Shown: piece after piece, positions 1-13,249 of the stretch
Position numbering within the stretch: the first letter of the stretch is position 1
Layout: each line of letters begins with the position of its first letter
Origin: Emydura subglobosa
Lineage: Eukaryota; Chordata; Testudines; Chelidae
Direction: 5' to 3'
Length of the DNA stretch: 64,000 nucleotides
Assembly (NCBI GenBank): GCA_007922225.1
Contig: ML679961.1
Location: 64,360,249-64,424,248, forward strand
The notes under the pieces: model-generated
Databases searched by the model: none
Told to the model about the DNA's origin: nothing
The model's input: only the letters and a program-made list of their open reading frames with translations
Translations under genes and position numbers: made by a program

Positions 1-560
1 GTCCTTTTGTTAATAAACTTATTTTATTTTTAAAATAAACCAAGTCAGTGTTGTACTTAAAGGGAAGAGTGTATTTACCTCAGTTAATTTAATAAGCTGT
101 GATGTTCTTGTGTCTCTTTAAAGGCGCAAATGGATCTTATTTCCCTGAGCGTTCCAGGAGGGGGCTGAACATTGCAGAAGCCATGGATTTGGGGGACCGT
201 GGGGTCATCATCCAGGCATAACCAGAGTGAGGCTATTGTGTTGTAGGCAGGCAGCTGGGCTCAGAGCGCTGAACCAGGGATGTTTAACCCGCAGATGCTC
301 TGTGCAGACTTGTATACAGGCTAGAAGCGTCCAGACGAGATCTTTGGCAGCCCAGTATTTGGAGGCACTCAGGGTTACAGTGCAGGCAATGACACAACCC
401 CTCACTGGTCTGGATTGCATCGCAGTATGTGATAAGTGTCTCCACCAGCAGCATAATACCTCTTTAGGTGCTGGGACATTGGACCCATCCAGTATGCAAG
501 GGAAGAGCAAAACCTACTAAATCACCAACACAACTTCTTGTGGCATCTGGATTTTCCCTG
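1..560. repeat. Candidate interspersed repeat (LTR-like), family unknown
   Basis: The sequence resembles a turtle interspersed element I recall only loosely (the stretch around the 'aggagggggctgaacattgc' motif). No ends or target duplication are visible because the window cuts it. Low confidence. Confidence 0.25.
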
Positions 561-2284
561 AGGGTTTCTCCCATCAGCATTTTGCTTTTCCAGAAAGGTC
601 TCCCTACCAAGTACAAAACAGAGCAAACCAATAGTGTACTGGTAAAAAAAAAATGGGTGAATTAAACTTTTTGGTGTTCCAGATTGGACATTAGTAAATG
701 CTATATTTCCCCAAATGAGAAGGGGGTAAACAAGGTTTACCCATGCTTACCCTCAACTACACTACTGGAGTAGATGCAAAGAAGGAGAAAATGCTCTTGT
801 GAGCATACTGATGTCCAGGGAAGAACCCTCTTCTTCATAGCCAAATGATACAGGTATTCTGTGAAGGACACTAGCAGAACTGTGGGCAGCAAAGTTAGCA
901 ACACTATGTACAGATCAGTCTACATTCACCCCAGGACTTGGACTCTAGGGAAGGTTGTCATATAGTCCTATGACTTCTGGTGAATCACCAATAAGAAAGG
1001 AAGAATTTGAGGCTGAATCATAGGGTCCCCATCAAAACAAGTCAGATTCTAGAATGTAGAATCTGTGAAGACATGCACACACTAGCAGAACAAGCCCTCC
1101 CGCAAGCTGGTTCTAGCAAGACCCACCTTCAAGATAGTACTACATTCTAGCATGAGGAAGAGCCCAAGAACTCTTCAACATTCCTCTTTCCTTTAGCAAT
1201 ACAGAAGGAGAGAGTTTCCTGTGGGGAAAAATCATTTTAAGAAAAACATCAATATTTCACAAGACACTGATTATGAGGTGTTTAAAGATTTGCACAAAAC
1301 CCTGATTTTTTTTTTTTTTGGATTCTCTCCCAGTCCAGAATCTGATCACCTACTTTCTAGAGCACATCATATACAAAAATGCAAATTCAATGAGCAGCAT
1401 TTAAGAGATCAAACAGGCTGGTGGGGACTGTCACTTTATGATCACATGCAGGTGCAAATCAATTTGCATCAACCCAGAGTGGTAGAAGAAAAAACTTGGT
1501 TAAATTCTTAAACTGGGATAATAAGGCAAATTATTGACTATATGCGGGTCAGTCACAAATTAGCTAGGAAGAGTCAAATTCTATGGAAATGAGGAGATTT
1601 CCCCCAGCCCCAAGAGGCCACTTTTATGAGCAGTTATATATCTTTACTGATTAGATTCTACCTCCCCAGCAGCACAACAGGATATGAAATAAAAACTGTA
1701 TTTCAGGAGCATGGCAAAATGCCACTACAGAGAGCTCTTTCTCTTGTAGTTATTTTATTTATTTTGGATATTTTTGATTATTTATTTTGATTTTTATTAT
1801 ATTCACATAGCTATGGCACTGCAATGGACAAGAACTGCAGGCACACAAGCTAGGGAGCTCAGTGGGATAGAAGCCTCCGAGGAATAGAAGAGGTCATCTA
1901 TTGATCCAAGAAAGATACAGTTTATACCAGTTGTGAGTGAAATATCATATCTGGTTTTGATAGCAGCAAACAGGGAACAGGGGGAAGGGGAGTAGGGAGA
2001 TTATAACCATTCCATAGGTCAGGAAGCTCAGGACCACCAGTAAACCTTGGCTGGAAACTACTGGTTCATTAGCTGGAAACAGCTGGTTCAGATGTGTGAA
2101 GCGTAATGAGTCTGAGGGTATCAACACAAGGAACATTTTAAAAAAGAGATAAATGTGCACACACAATTGCCCCAATAGTGGGTTAAAATAAATAGAACTG
2201 ATTATCAGTAGGTTGGCTAAGTTATAGTTAAATCCATCAGGATCTGAAGGGTGTTAGAGGATAGTAAAAGGGATAGCGGGAAGA

Positions 2285-2470
2285 ATAGTCTTATAGCAAA
2301 AACACAGGACTGGGAGTCAGTAGATCCTTTACCCAACTCTTCTGCTGACTCGCTATGCAAGCTTAGGCAAGTCAACCTCTATGCCTCACTTTCCCCATCT
2401 GTAAAATGGGGATAATACTGCTATCCATCTTACAGTGGTGGGTGAAGCGTAATCCACTAATGTTTGCAGT
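2285..2470 (+). repeat. MIR-type tRNA-derived SINE
   Basis: It has the amniote MIR order: 'cacaggactgggagtcag', a central 'ggcaagtcaacctctatgcctc', then 'ccccatctgtaaaatgggga' leading to 'taata'. The element is diverged and truncated at both ends. Confidence 0.85.
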
Positions 2471-2479
2471 GTATTTTGA

Positions 2480-2790
2480 AATCTTCAGATGGAAAGAGAA
2501 AAGGGTAAAGGACTTGTTTACAAACACCAAGGAGGGAGATGTATTATTTAAGGTGGTTAAAATGGATATGTCAAGGAGTAATAGGATTTTATGGAAGGAA
2601 ATGTAGGCAGAATATTAGACAGTGAGATCTATCAGCTGTAGAACAGTCTCCTAAAGGAGGTGAAGGACATTGCTTGGGATGTATAAAATATGGGAGAATA
2701 CACCATAGGAAACAATCTTATACCTGTCCCACAGGACAGACAAGATCACCTAACAAATCTTTTCTATCTCAGTCTTCAGTAATTCTCTTG
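2480..2790 (+). mobile_element. CR1 LINE 3' fragment
   Basis: 'gtgagatctatcagctgtagaacagtctcctaaaggaggt' followed by 'gggagaatacaccataggaaacaatc' and 'caaatcttttctatctc' is the CR1 3' layout (end of ORF2, then the 3' tail). The part after about 2615 is clear; the left limit is uncertain. Confidence 0.7.
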
Positions 2791-5700
2791 TCAATGGTGT
2801 AGCTGAGCTGTTCTTGTAATGTTCCAGAAACTTTACACAAGCTGGAGAATTAAAGGTAGCCATATGCCCAGCGTTTGATTACTGGGGACATGCAAGTTAC
2901 TACTAGATCTGCATCATCATCACCTGCACATTGTCAGCCAGCTGTAGAGCTCCATTTTCTAAACTGTACATTAGCCAGGTATCTGACACGAAGACATTTG
3001 TTGTAGGACAACAGTGACCTTACTCTCTTCAATGGGCTCACATTTGGGACCACGGATTTTACATGGCGTAAATGCACTAGGCAGCTTTCTCAGTCTTTTG
3101 GGAAGGGAAGAAAGCTGCATGGACAGCATCCACCACATCTGTGCTAGCAAAGATGAGGGGGGGGGAGGGAAATGATTAACCTATTCAATGTGTAAGTATT
3201 GCCAGAGCCCTTTGATCACACATTTTAAAGCTTCTGTATCAGGGAAACCTCTGGGGAACAGAAGGCAACATCCCCACAGCGGAGGAAGAGAAGGGAGGGC
3301 ACATTTATTAGAATTCCATTTTTCAGAAAAGCCCAAACCCTGCCATACAGAACCATGTGAGCAAAGTGCAGGAGCCCCAGAGCTACCCCCAATTTATATA
3401 TAAATGTACTATGTTCTTAAAACATTAAAAAAAATGCCCAGGACTGAGCTATATGCTTCTTCCTTGAGAGATACATAGGAAGTGCTTGTTCCTCTCAGTG
3501 CTTGTTCCTTTATTGTTCACCAGCAATAAAATCCTGCAGCTCAGCTGATCAGATTCTGATTGGTTCTGAGCCCACAGTTTATAAAAAAAGAGTGGCCAGA
3601 GAGAATGCATTTTGGGTGAACCTTAATCCTCCCCATATTAATCTGGGTTAATCTATCTGTGGGTGGATTACTCCAAGAAGGGCTGGAATTCACCCCACAA
3701 CCCGTACCAAGGCAGGAGGGCTGCCCCTCACTCTATGCACTGCTGCTTTCAGCCTATGAGTGAATAGCATCTAGTACCCTCCCGTGGGGGTTCTGGACCA
3801 ACAGAGCCAGGTAAGGATGGATTCCCATGGTTACCCCAATACACCGTTCTGTGCTAGCCTGTTTGGCAGTGGTGCAGGGCCCCCTCTACAGCATCTCTAG
3901 GGTTGCCACCGTCTCGCTCATGCAGCTGTTTCATTTACACACCCCTCATTACCACACAGTGGTGCAGACAACCTTGTGAGGACCCTCAGCATTTGAGTGA
4001 GCTTCCCCCTTTCGAGTCTGTAGGCTGTATTTAATATGAAATAGGAGCAGCAACTCAGCACAGAGTGCTTGCCTTTGGCCCTTGGCCTGGATTTTGTGTC
4101 CCCCCTCCTAGAGAAAAAAACTACCAGATATTTTCAGATCATTTGTGGTCTTTGGAGAGGGAATTTGGAGACTCAGACACACTGGAGTGGAGTTTTGCCT
4201 GTAATTGTAGCTATAACAGATTTTTACTAGTTCATGTACATGCTTATTTCAAAAGAGACAACAGCTTTGCAGCTGCTTCTCAAAACTGACCAAGTCAGTA
4301 TGTTCGTTTATTTTTTTTAAACCTGGGGAGCTAAATCTGTTGAATTCAGTGGGATTAAACCAAGGATGACTGTCCCAAAGAGGCCAAATTTTTAAACTTC
4401 TGTGCCTTGAACAGGAATGTGTGTCAATCATTATCTAGTAGTCTAAGGTATTTCTTGGAGACCCAGCACCGTAGCATCTGACCTTCCGCTAATGATTGGG
4501 ATTGATATAGAGATTTCCATACCAGACTCAAAAATTTTAGGCACCCAAGTTTGAAATTCAGGCAGGCAACAAAAAGTCAGCCTGTTATTTAGTGGCCTTG
4601 CTACTTGCTCATTTTCCGTTTTTTCAGCAGTAGGTTTCACCTGGAGAGATTTTTATTCTATATCTCAAGTCCTGTAAAAACCCTAAAAGCATTTCCATTT
4701 TTAAACATGTAATTCACTTGGGATTTGCAATGTCACAGTGTGGCTGCAAGAGCAGAGCTCCTGGACTCTTGGCCAAAGAAGAGATTTGCAGACAAAAGTA
4801 GTAAAAAGAGGGTTTAAAATACTAGAGAAAATATGTTTCCAAACTATCTTAATCACATTATAGTGATCCCAAACAAATGGGATGCCAACCACAAAAAAAG
4901 AGATACACATCTGGATCTGGAGTCAAACTGTATGGCTCACCTCGACAATTCTATAGTGGGCCAAATCAAATTAACTTCAGATCCAAACACCATTGAACTT
5001 TGGAAAAAAGTTAACAGTCAATAACCACACCTTTTAAACAAATAGTGTTGATATTTACTATGCAAAGTAACTTCTAAGGAAACCAGCAATGAAAGCACTA
5101 CAGACCCAGGAGCACCTGTTTCTCTATATTAATAGCTTCTGTTCATCTATCAAAGCAACTAAAATGGCACATTATATATACACACCTTGAAAAATCACAA
5201 CCTACACCAAATGTGCCTAAGAGAGAGCCTGCAGGAATGCATGTCATGGACCCTTTGCACAACTATGACTGCCTCACAATCAAAATCTGCTTTCTCACAT
5301 GCACAGATACATGCCACACAGTGGACTGGCAGGAGAAGCTTGGGTGTTTTGAGGGATTCAGCACTTGAGACTTCATGCTGCAGCCCTAGACTGGATGTCA
5401 CCATGCAACTCAGCAAGATCAGAGAGACTCAAGAGGAAGGCACTGTTCCTGGTTCTTCCTCTGCCTTGATCTGCTCTCCAGCTTCTTTGCCCACAGATCT
5501 TCTCCCTCCTACTCCAGACTGCCTCCTCAGTTATTTATCTGCCTCACCTCCTCCCAGAACTGTCTCTAGCAATCCAGTGAGACTGCTACAAATGGGACTG
5601 ACCACTTGTTATTCATGTTCCATCACAGTAAAATCCCATTACTCTTTCACAGTGGTACCAATGCCAAATCAACAGGAATGCCACTGCAGGGGGCCATATG

Positions 5701-6254
5701 AACAAGAATATAGCATCTGATTGACTTAACTCTCATAGCAGCAGACAGAACATTTTGGAAACTACACTGTGTATAGAATATATCTCAGAAACATGGGAAT
5801 CCCTCAGAATCCCTGAGAAAAGATCCAACGGCTTCCAATCTCCTGCTTCCTTCTACAAGCTAATCACTGCAGGGGTCAGGAAGGACCTGTATGTCCTGAA
5901 TGTACAGCACTGCAGTCAGGTGCATTACAGGAGGGGGAGTTCCACCTTCCTCTCTCCATTCCCTGTTGGCCACTAGTGAAGGCAGGAATCTGAAATAGAT
6001 AGGATTTGCCAGACCATATTGGTCTATGATCCCAATTGCAGAGGGAACGGGGAGGCAAACAGAAGCATTACCTCTCCATATTAATGGGTTTGAGATGTAA
6101 GCCCAGATCAGACTGACCCATCCATGTTTTTTTTTTAAATGACAATATTCTATGAGTACTACCAATAATGCCATATTTTAACAGTAATGACTGAAGACAC
6201 TACAGCTTCTCATCACATCATGTCTATGAGTATGCATACATACCACACACACTA

Positions 6255-6500
6255 GTCATACAATAAGACTTTGCACTTCTACAGCATTTTCCATCTCAGG
6301 ATTTCAAGGGGCTTTGCAAACCTGAATGCATGAAGCCGCACAACCCCTCTGAGAGGTAGCTTAGTAAATATGATTTATCCCATTTGACAGGTGAAAAAAC
6401 TGAGAACAGACAGGCAAAGTGACTTGTTCAAGAAAACACAGGAAATTGGGATCTCAGATCCGCTGACTCCTAGCCCTATGCCTTCACCACATGACATTTC
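6255..6500 (-). repeat. MIR-type SINE, minus orientation
   Basis: It shows the reverse-complement MIR signature: 'ggggctttgcaaacctgaatg', 'cccatttgacaggtgaaaaaactgag', 'aagtgacttgttcaag', then 'gctgactcctagccctatgcc'. The length is near full for this SINE. Confidence 0.8.
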
Positions 6501-6724
6501 CTGTCGTTTAGATGGGATCAAAGAGATGACAGTGATAAAAATCCAAAATTTGCTTTTCTGCAATATTTTCCATTTATCAGAAACATTCATGTCACATTTC
6601 CACCTTTGGCCATTGGCCAATGTGAAGTTTCCCTATATGCTCCAATGTAATCAAGTTAATGGCAATACTTCTGTAGAGTTCCTTGGTTGTAAGGCAACAT
6701 ATATATATATTTATATAAAAACCG

Positions 6725-6875
6725 ATTGTTATAGCACCTCTCATTGTATGTGATGGTTATATGTTAGCCCTATTTTACAGATGGGAAACCGAGATATTGG
6801 CCAAAGTGACAAAGCAAGTCACTAAGAAAAGCCAAGAGTCCTGGTGCCTGTTCTAACTACTAGACCATGTTGCTT
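6725..6875 (-). repeat. MIR-type SINE fragment, minus orientation
   Basis: 'cctattttacagatgggaaaccgag', 'caaagtgacaaagcaagtca' and 'ctaactactagaccatgttgc' match the reverse complement of a MIR, ending in the tRNA-like head. Confidence 0.75.
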
Positions 6876-8006
6876 TTGTTCCTTTCCATAGACAAACACA
6901 AACAATGCCACATCTTCCGATTTCTGAGCTGTCTTGCCCAGGTTACTCCCCTCCCCCCCGTGAATGGGCTCAATGAGTTTATTTGGTTGTATTATTTCTG
7001 ACAGTAAATAGTTGTTTTTTATGATTATCCTGTAGCCTGAAAGAAAAGAAGGGGAAAAAAATCAGCCATTCAGAACCATTCAGCTCTGTCATCTCCCTTA
7101 ATACAGGAAGACCAGAAGATCTTTGACCACACAGCCAAACTCCCGGACACCCACAGGAAAGCGGGGGCAGGTCTTTTTGAAACAATGCCTCAGATAAGGG
7201 TCAGAAATCAAATAGGTGGGAAGCAAGGAGCCAGTCTGGATGCAAGCAGGGATAAACCAGGGCTCCCTACTACTCCTGTCTCCCTCTGAGGTCAACCAAA
7301 ATACAAGTCTGATGGCAGAAAGCTTCCTCTGGCTTCATTCAGTTTTAACTTTCAAGCTCCTATGCTGTGCTCTGCTTTCACATTAGGATTTACAGCAACT
7401 AATGGATGATGCAGCTGGGACCACCAGACCCTCCACATGGCAGTGTGGGTGTTACAACATTATTCCCCTGATCCCTACAAGCCCTTCCAGAGCAAGGAGC
7501 ATGGAGCCCAGTTCCTAAGAAACAGTCTTCTGCAAATGCAGATCCTTCTGGCCTCATTTAAAAACAGGCATCTTGAACACAAACCAAAAACTGTTCAAGG
7601 CTGTTTCGTCCACCCCTTTCCTAGCCAAAAAGGAAAGCCAGCTCCCAGCCAGAGGAACAGACCCTGGGAAATCCAGTGGACACGACTTGCAAATACTTTA
7701 CATTCAGCATTAGTCTATTTCTCCACGCCTTTCGGTAGCGCTCCCCCATTGTAAATGCTGTCATGGTTACAAGCCAGAATGCTAAAATAAATATAAAGAC
7801 CCCCATGCAAATCTAATACCTCTTCCAATTACTTCCTCCCCCGACCCAAAAAATTCATTCAGCGGTCCCCGCCAATCCCTGACAAACTAGATTAATGGTC
7901 CTACAAGCACCTCACCCGGGCAGCAGCACCAGCATGCCATACAATTGCACTGCAACAATCGCTGCTGAAGAATTAAAATGTAATATGCTCTGCGATCGTG
8001 TCTCAC

Positions 8007-8208
8007 GTACAATGAGGGGGATGGTCCCATCTTCCCTGTGGCTCTCCAGCCTCCCAGCTGATCTCTGCCCATTCCTGCTGCTGCTGCTGCTAGGGGATCT
8101 GCTGGATGCGGCTGAATGAGGCTTGTTGTCCTGCCATAAGTAATAGAAAGTGCCCAGGATCCAGGCTACAGTCAGGATTGCAATGGCATTAGCCCTGATC
8201 CTCCTCAT
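8007..8208 (-). CDS. GALNT16: GALNT16 first coding exon (partial gene, residues 1-67)
   Basis: A Golgi type II membrane enzyme of the GT27 family that starts mucin-type O-glycosylation by transferring GalNAc to Ser/Thr. Only the N-terminus is present: short tail MRRIRANA, signal anchor IAILTVAWILGTFYYLW (about residues 9-25), then a Ser-rich stem ending REDGTIPLIV. MRxIRANAIAILTVAWILGT and TIPLIV match the recalled human GALNT16 start. The donor is ambiguous: TAC|GTGAGA (exon end 8007, phase 1) scores better than ATT|GTACGT (exon end 8011, phase 0). The catalytic and lectin domains lie outside the window to the left. The stem contains SPSSSSSR, encoded by five AGC codons, which is absent from the human protein as I recall it. 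EXD2 lies upstream in the same orientation, as in human. Confidence 0.93.
8077..8091 (-). repeat. (AGC)5 trinucleotide repeat in the GALNT16 coding exon
   Basis: Five identical AGC codons (GCT on plus) encode five serines in the stem region of GALNT16. An uninterrupted repeat in a poorly constrained stem is a candidate for length polymorphism. Confidence 0.85.
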
Positions 8209-8570
8209 CCCGAAAGCCCCAGTGGAGGCTGGGAGCCTGACTAAACTGGAGAAAAGGTTTCCAGGGGATCAGCAAGATGAGAGAAGGATCAGGACTCTGT
8301 GTAAGGGAGGTGGGGGGAGTGGAGGTTGATGGGGGAGTGGTGATAGGATTCTCCCTCTCTCTCTCTCTATTTGGCTGGCTCTTACAGTCACAGCTGTTTG
8401 TTTTAGCTCTGGTCTCACGGCTCAGTCCTGCAGAGCAGAAAAAGAGAGCGAGATCCTCAGGGTCCTAATGCCCCTTCGTCTCCAACCCACAGCTATGATC
8501 AAACGCATCCTGTGAGCAGTACATCTCACGGTGCCAGCCTATCTAATGGGGCTTTTCCATCTCCAGTTTA
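8209..8570 (-). promoter_or_regulatory. GALNT16: GALNT16 5' UTR and probable promoter side
   Basis: Sequence directly upstream of the GALNT16 ATG on the minus strand. The start context is GGGATGA. A pyrimidine tract on plus (8352-8368; GAGA on minus) lies about 150 bp upstream. No TATA box or clear CpG island was seen, so the transcription start cannot be placed. Confidence 0.45.
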
Positions 8571-8599
8571 TCATCGCCTTCTCAATTGCCTCTTTGGAG

Positions 8600-11330
8600 A
8601 TTTTAGAGTGGGAGGGAGCTTAAGATTTTATTTTACTTCTGGTGTTTTAGGGGACATGAGCGCTAAGGGTTAATTATCAACTACAGAAGAGGGACTGGGG
8701 GAGTTTTGCATTTATGGGTACTAGATAGCACACACTGATTTGCATAAAATTCATTTAAGAGTAACAATCTGCCAGAAAGAAGGTACTTGGGATCCATTTC
8801 AACTATCCATCAAGACCACTACCTGAAACCAGCACAGATGAAAAGTCTCTAGAGCAGAAGACTTGGCCTCTCCTGATCTGTGTGTCCAGCTGAAGAGAAG
8901 AGAACTAGCCTAATGTCAAACGGGCTTCTAAACGGACCTGAGGTTGACCACTGGTTACAGATTGAATGCCTCGACTGTACATGCCTTTGGCAAGCAATTG
9001 TGCTGTCAGTGATTCACACTGAGTCAGTGCTGCCTGAGCACATGCCCAGCATGACGATAGAGGATGCTACGCGGCTGGACATGCTGTCTTTCTGCTGAGA
9101 CGTTGTGAACCCAAGGTCTCGAAAACTTGTGGTCTTAAGAGTTCCATTGTACCTTTAGCAAGAGCAGGGATTCAATCCTTGTGTCCTGGCCAAATTCCAC
9201 TGTGAGCAATTACAGTCTACTGTCTTAAAATCCCCTTTCTGTTTCAGCTGGATACAATACAGTATTCTTTTTTAGTCTGTACTAAACCTGTGTGGTGTTG
9301 CTGTGCCCTATAGAACATTCACTGCTGGACTATCTTTGACAGATTTTTATTTCATGCAGTTGCAGTTTTAGGTAGCAGACAGGGAATCGCCTCTATTTGC
9401 CACGGCTCAAGACCTTCTGACACTCTGTGAATCCAGAGCATTCTTTCACAGATGACCAGAAATGGGTTTAAGGATCTTACCATAGATTGTGCTATTCACT
9501 GATTTTGGAATATGGAAGAATATTTCTACACCTCTGCAGAAGTTAGTCTTCTTTAGCAGCCAATTAGTAGCCCCACTTCCCTGAGCCCTTCTGGAGTAAC
9601 CTTTATCGATTGTAAGATGAACTCTTCGAGATACAGATGAGGCAGGAACGTTTATGTCCTCAGAGGGATTAATGAATACACAACATGCTCCAAACTACAG
9701 GCAAGCTCCCTTCTCCTGTGGAAAGGGCATGAGGATGAGCTTTGTAGGGTTCTCCTGAGTTGTGCTGGGAAGCATCTGAGAGGACCATGAGTTTGGAAGC
9801 TGTGCCTCCTCCCAGTCCCACAGATCCCTTCTGCATAGTAAACAGAAGCCGTTTTGCTGGGAAGGCTGCTAGTCTCTCTAACCATGCTATTAACTGGGTG
9901 ACTATTCTGTGCTATATAGATTTTTATACCACACTCATCACTGGGTATTTGACAGGGGAGGCCCAGATATCAGTAACATAGCCCCAAGTTGTATCCAAGA
10001 TGCAGAAGAGGGGCATCCACAAGGGCCATGGGAGGGGAGGACAGTGCCGTAGAGATAGCAAAACTTACTGTCCTCCCAGCACTAGTACATAGTAGTGCAA
10101 AGGGTGTGCAGATAATGCCAGCCTTTGCCCAGTTCCATCTTGGCTTTTGTTCTTCTAGCTGTGAGCATCACTAGAGAAAAGCCAGTCATCCCTATACTGA
10201 CAGAGAGGCATGTTTGGAACAGGAAAAAGCAATCCAACCCAATATGCCTGCCCCCATTTAATTTAGGTGGATTGTACTTTCCTGCTTTTTCCAAGCACAC
10301 TGCTTATCCTCTTCCCAGAAACAAAACATTTAGATTCTTCAGTCAACTTCCCCAGTATCTTATTTCTTATACCAATTATCACTGAAATTGAATGGCTCCA
10401 TCAGAATACCTCTGCCTTCCTGATTCATTACTTTCACATCTCCTGATTCTGACCCTCTCTGTAAAGTGACCTCTCAGCCTTATCCATCTTTTACATAACT
10501 GAGAAACTTTCTAGGTCATCCCAACATCTCCCCTTTTTCCTCCCAGAATAAACCCAACTTCCTAAATCTCTCCATAATTTAGATTCTTCAGAGGCAGTAT
10601 CACCTTAACAACTTCCCCCTTCCATGGCAGTAATCTCCTGTGGAAAGATACTGCTCCACTGTATTCCATATGCAAGAGATGGTTTATTGAGGCCCTAGGC
10701 AGTCACAATATCACCACTTATATTTTGCCAGTACAACCTAGCAGTTTGCCATCTGTCAATTTGCCATCTGCCAATAAAATCTAATACCTTATTTGTTATT
10801 AAAATACCAATTAGGTTTTGTTTTTAAACCCACATACTGGGCATGGTTCTCCACTGCCTTGTATAGCCATTTATGCCTGTGTGAGTGAGTGTAAAATGCT
10901 ACCAACTGTGTCAGTGAGTAGAGATTTATAATTTGGTTGTGTTTTATACAGTGGCAAGTGACTACACAAGGGAAAAAGACAATGGAGAACTAGTCCTGTT
11001 CTTGTTGAGAATTAAGAACTGCACCGTAATTTACTGAGTTGTGTGTTCCGCAGATGGTATTACTGACAGCAGGGTGCAGGCCATCCAGCTAAAGCTGCAG
11101 CTGGTTTGAGCTCGCTCTAGAGTCATCTCGGGAAGCAATTGCATTTTGCACAAAGTCTGGAAATCTGACTGTGGTGTCAGCACACATTATTGGTTACTAA
11201 TGATTCCCTTTTAATACAGGGACTCTCTCCAGTTGCAGGCAGAAGGGCAGCAACCATAACAAACCTGAAACACACACAACCAGGTTCAATTTGTTATTCT
11301 GCCTTGATGACATCCTGTGACCCTCCCAGG
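8600..11330. other. Intergenic, no gene recognised
   Basis: No conserved protein, RNA gene or well-delimited repeat was recognised. A perfect POU octamer (ATTTGCAT) lies at 8738-8745, about 0.5 kb upstream of the GALNT16 start, but a single 8-mer is weak evidence of a regulatory site. Confidence 0.5.
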
Positions 11331-11339
11331 CAGTCTTCA

Positions 11340-12220
11340 GTTTAAATCATTTCAGTGGTCAACATGGAGGAGATGAAGATTCCATCAGGAGAGTCAGTTT
11401 CATGGTAATTGCATGTGTATGGTCCCTTGGTGGTCCACTGCAAGAGTGTCCAGTCTGGTCTCAGGTCTCCAACCATCACCTGTCTCTGGGCAGGGACCTT
11501 TGAGCCACTCTCTTCTGGCCAGGGTTTAAAGGCTGCACAGCCCTCTGTCTCTCACTGTGATATCCCCAGAAAGTCATCCCCATCACCTAATGGCCAGTGC
11601 CTGTATGTTGTTTCCTCTCCATGGACTCTGACCAGGGCATTGCCAGCAGTTACAGGTTACTCCGCTCTTTCTAAATAAGCACATTTATTTGTAAGATAAA
11701 AGCATTACAGAAAAAAGAAAAAAGAAAACACAGACTTAAACGCACACTAAATACACAAGGAGTCACCTACCAGTCTTATAGGCCCCTAGTAGACCAAAGT
11801 CTTTCCAACCCTTCTATAAGAACTGCCCCCCCCAATATGCCAGACAGAAAGCCTCATTTGTTTGCTGAATCAGAAAGAACACCCTGAGCCAGTTCTAACT
11901 CAGCCTTTGTATGCCAAATGCACTCACTTTGTCTGAATCTCTGGAAAACCAAGCCTGAACCAGAAAACACAAACACCCTGCGGGATGGAAGTGGATGCTT
12001 CTCTGGAGTTGTTTACAATCCCAACAGGTAATCACCACCATCCACCCACACCGTTTTTAGCTCCTGGAGGAGTTGTGATAACCATCCCCCATGAAGTAAA
12101 ACACAATCGTGCAGAAACCATGCATACATTAAATACAATGGTCCCCAAAGACACTGCATGGGGTTGTAATATCAGTCGCCCAGGCTTACTGGTAGCAGAT
12201 GTGATGTCTTAGCTGCTGAA
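11340..12220 (-). repeat. Candidate LTR-like repeat, antisense
   Basis: The layout (a G+C-richer block, then 'catttatttgtaagataaaagcattacag' and a long A-rich stretch) looks like an antisense LTR with its poly(A) region, a type I recall as common in turtle DNA. No target duplication was found. Confidence 0.3.
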
Positions 12221-12249
12221 GGGCTCTGTGAGTGATATTATTAGTCAAT

Positions 12250-12930
12250 GAAGCCTGGATTCACAAAGGTACACAGGTGCCCAAATCTGAGTTTAAGACC
12301 CTAACTTCCAGTTTTAGACTTCACAAAATTCCTGTTGAAGCCTGGAGACACCTATACTCACTCCACACCTACGTTTTCATGGTAGAAGTTCCCTAGACAC
12401 CTAAGTTTCTGCCTCTGAGCATGTACATTCCTCCCTCCCTCTAGGCATCTAAAAAGCTATCTCCTGCCTAACTCCAGAGTGATTCATAAGCCTAGGGAAG
12501 ACAGGCATTCAGCCACCTTTCGCTTTCTAATGTGAGGCCTGAGATGTGCTCAGAGACCACCTACCAGATCAAGTCCCATTCAAAACCTGGCTGGAGGAAG
12601 TGCTCACCTTATAACTTTCAGCCCAATAGTTAAAAGAACTTGGCTGGATTGTGGTAGACCCAGGTTCAATTCCCCCCACCACCCACTTGACAGGGAAAAA
12701 CAAGGGTCTCCTACCCTTCATAAGAAGTGTGCTAACCACAGAGTGATGCGCGGGGCTCTCTGTCTCTCCTGGTGAAGCTCTTCCACTGTGTATAACTAAT
12801 TAAAGAGTCATGGGGTAGGAGTACGGGACTCAGGGTTTCCCACGTGGGTGCCCTAATCTCTCTCTGGCCCAATGGAAAAAAATCAATGGGAATTAGGTAC
12901 CTAAATGCTTTTAATGATCTGAGTCCATGA
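12250..12930 (+). repeat. Interspersed repeat with tRNA-like hairpin core
   Basis: It starts with 'gcctggattcacaaagg' and has a core around 12605-12745 with a B-box-like 'caggttcaattcc' followed by an inverted copy of the same tRNA-like segment ('agtgtgctaaccac'). The same type recurs at 16845-18005. Confidence 0.5.
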
Positions 12931-13249
12931 ATTTGTAGTTTAATGAAGTTCTGTTCCAGGGAAGAATAGAGCAATGTTGTAAGCTGAGAGTCTCAGATTT
13001 CATCATCTACAATAGAGCCTGGAAATCAATTGTGATTAATCTTCAAGGGCATAATTCTCTCACCACCGGATGAATAACTCCCACTGAATGGGAGTTGCAT
13101 CCAAGACCCTGTGTATTCTGAGATTCGGTGGCTGCAGAATTTGCAATCAAGTCCCTCCTTGCTCCAGAATTATGTTCCAGAATCTCACCTTCCATTTAAA
13201 GATAGTTTTCAAGATTCTCTTTGCAGCCATGAGGTTGGACACATACTAA

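Larger units (their letters stand above)
1..8006 (-). other. GALNT16: GALNT16 intron 1 (part)
   Basis: Everything left of the exon 1 donor is intron of GALNT16. Apart from the MIR and CR1 relics listed separately, 660-2280 and 2800-6240 hold no feature I recognise. A 177-codon open frame at 5187-5720 has no recognisable domain and no splice support. AT-rich runs occur at 1741-1800 and 6699-6720. Confidence 0.8.

Noticed and set aside
5187..5720. 177-codon plus-strand open frame in GALNT16 intron 1
   Set aside because: Composition looks random (Ser/Pro/Thr-rich), no domain or splice context was seen, and it lies on the strand opposite to the host gene.
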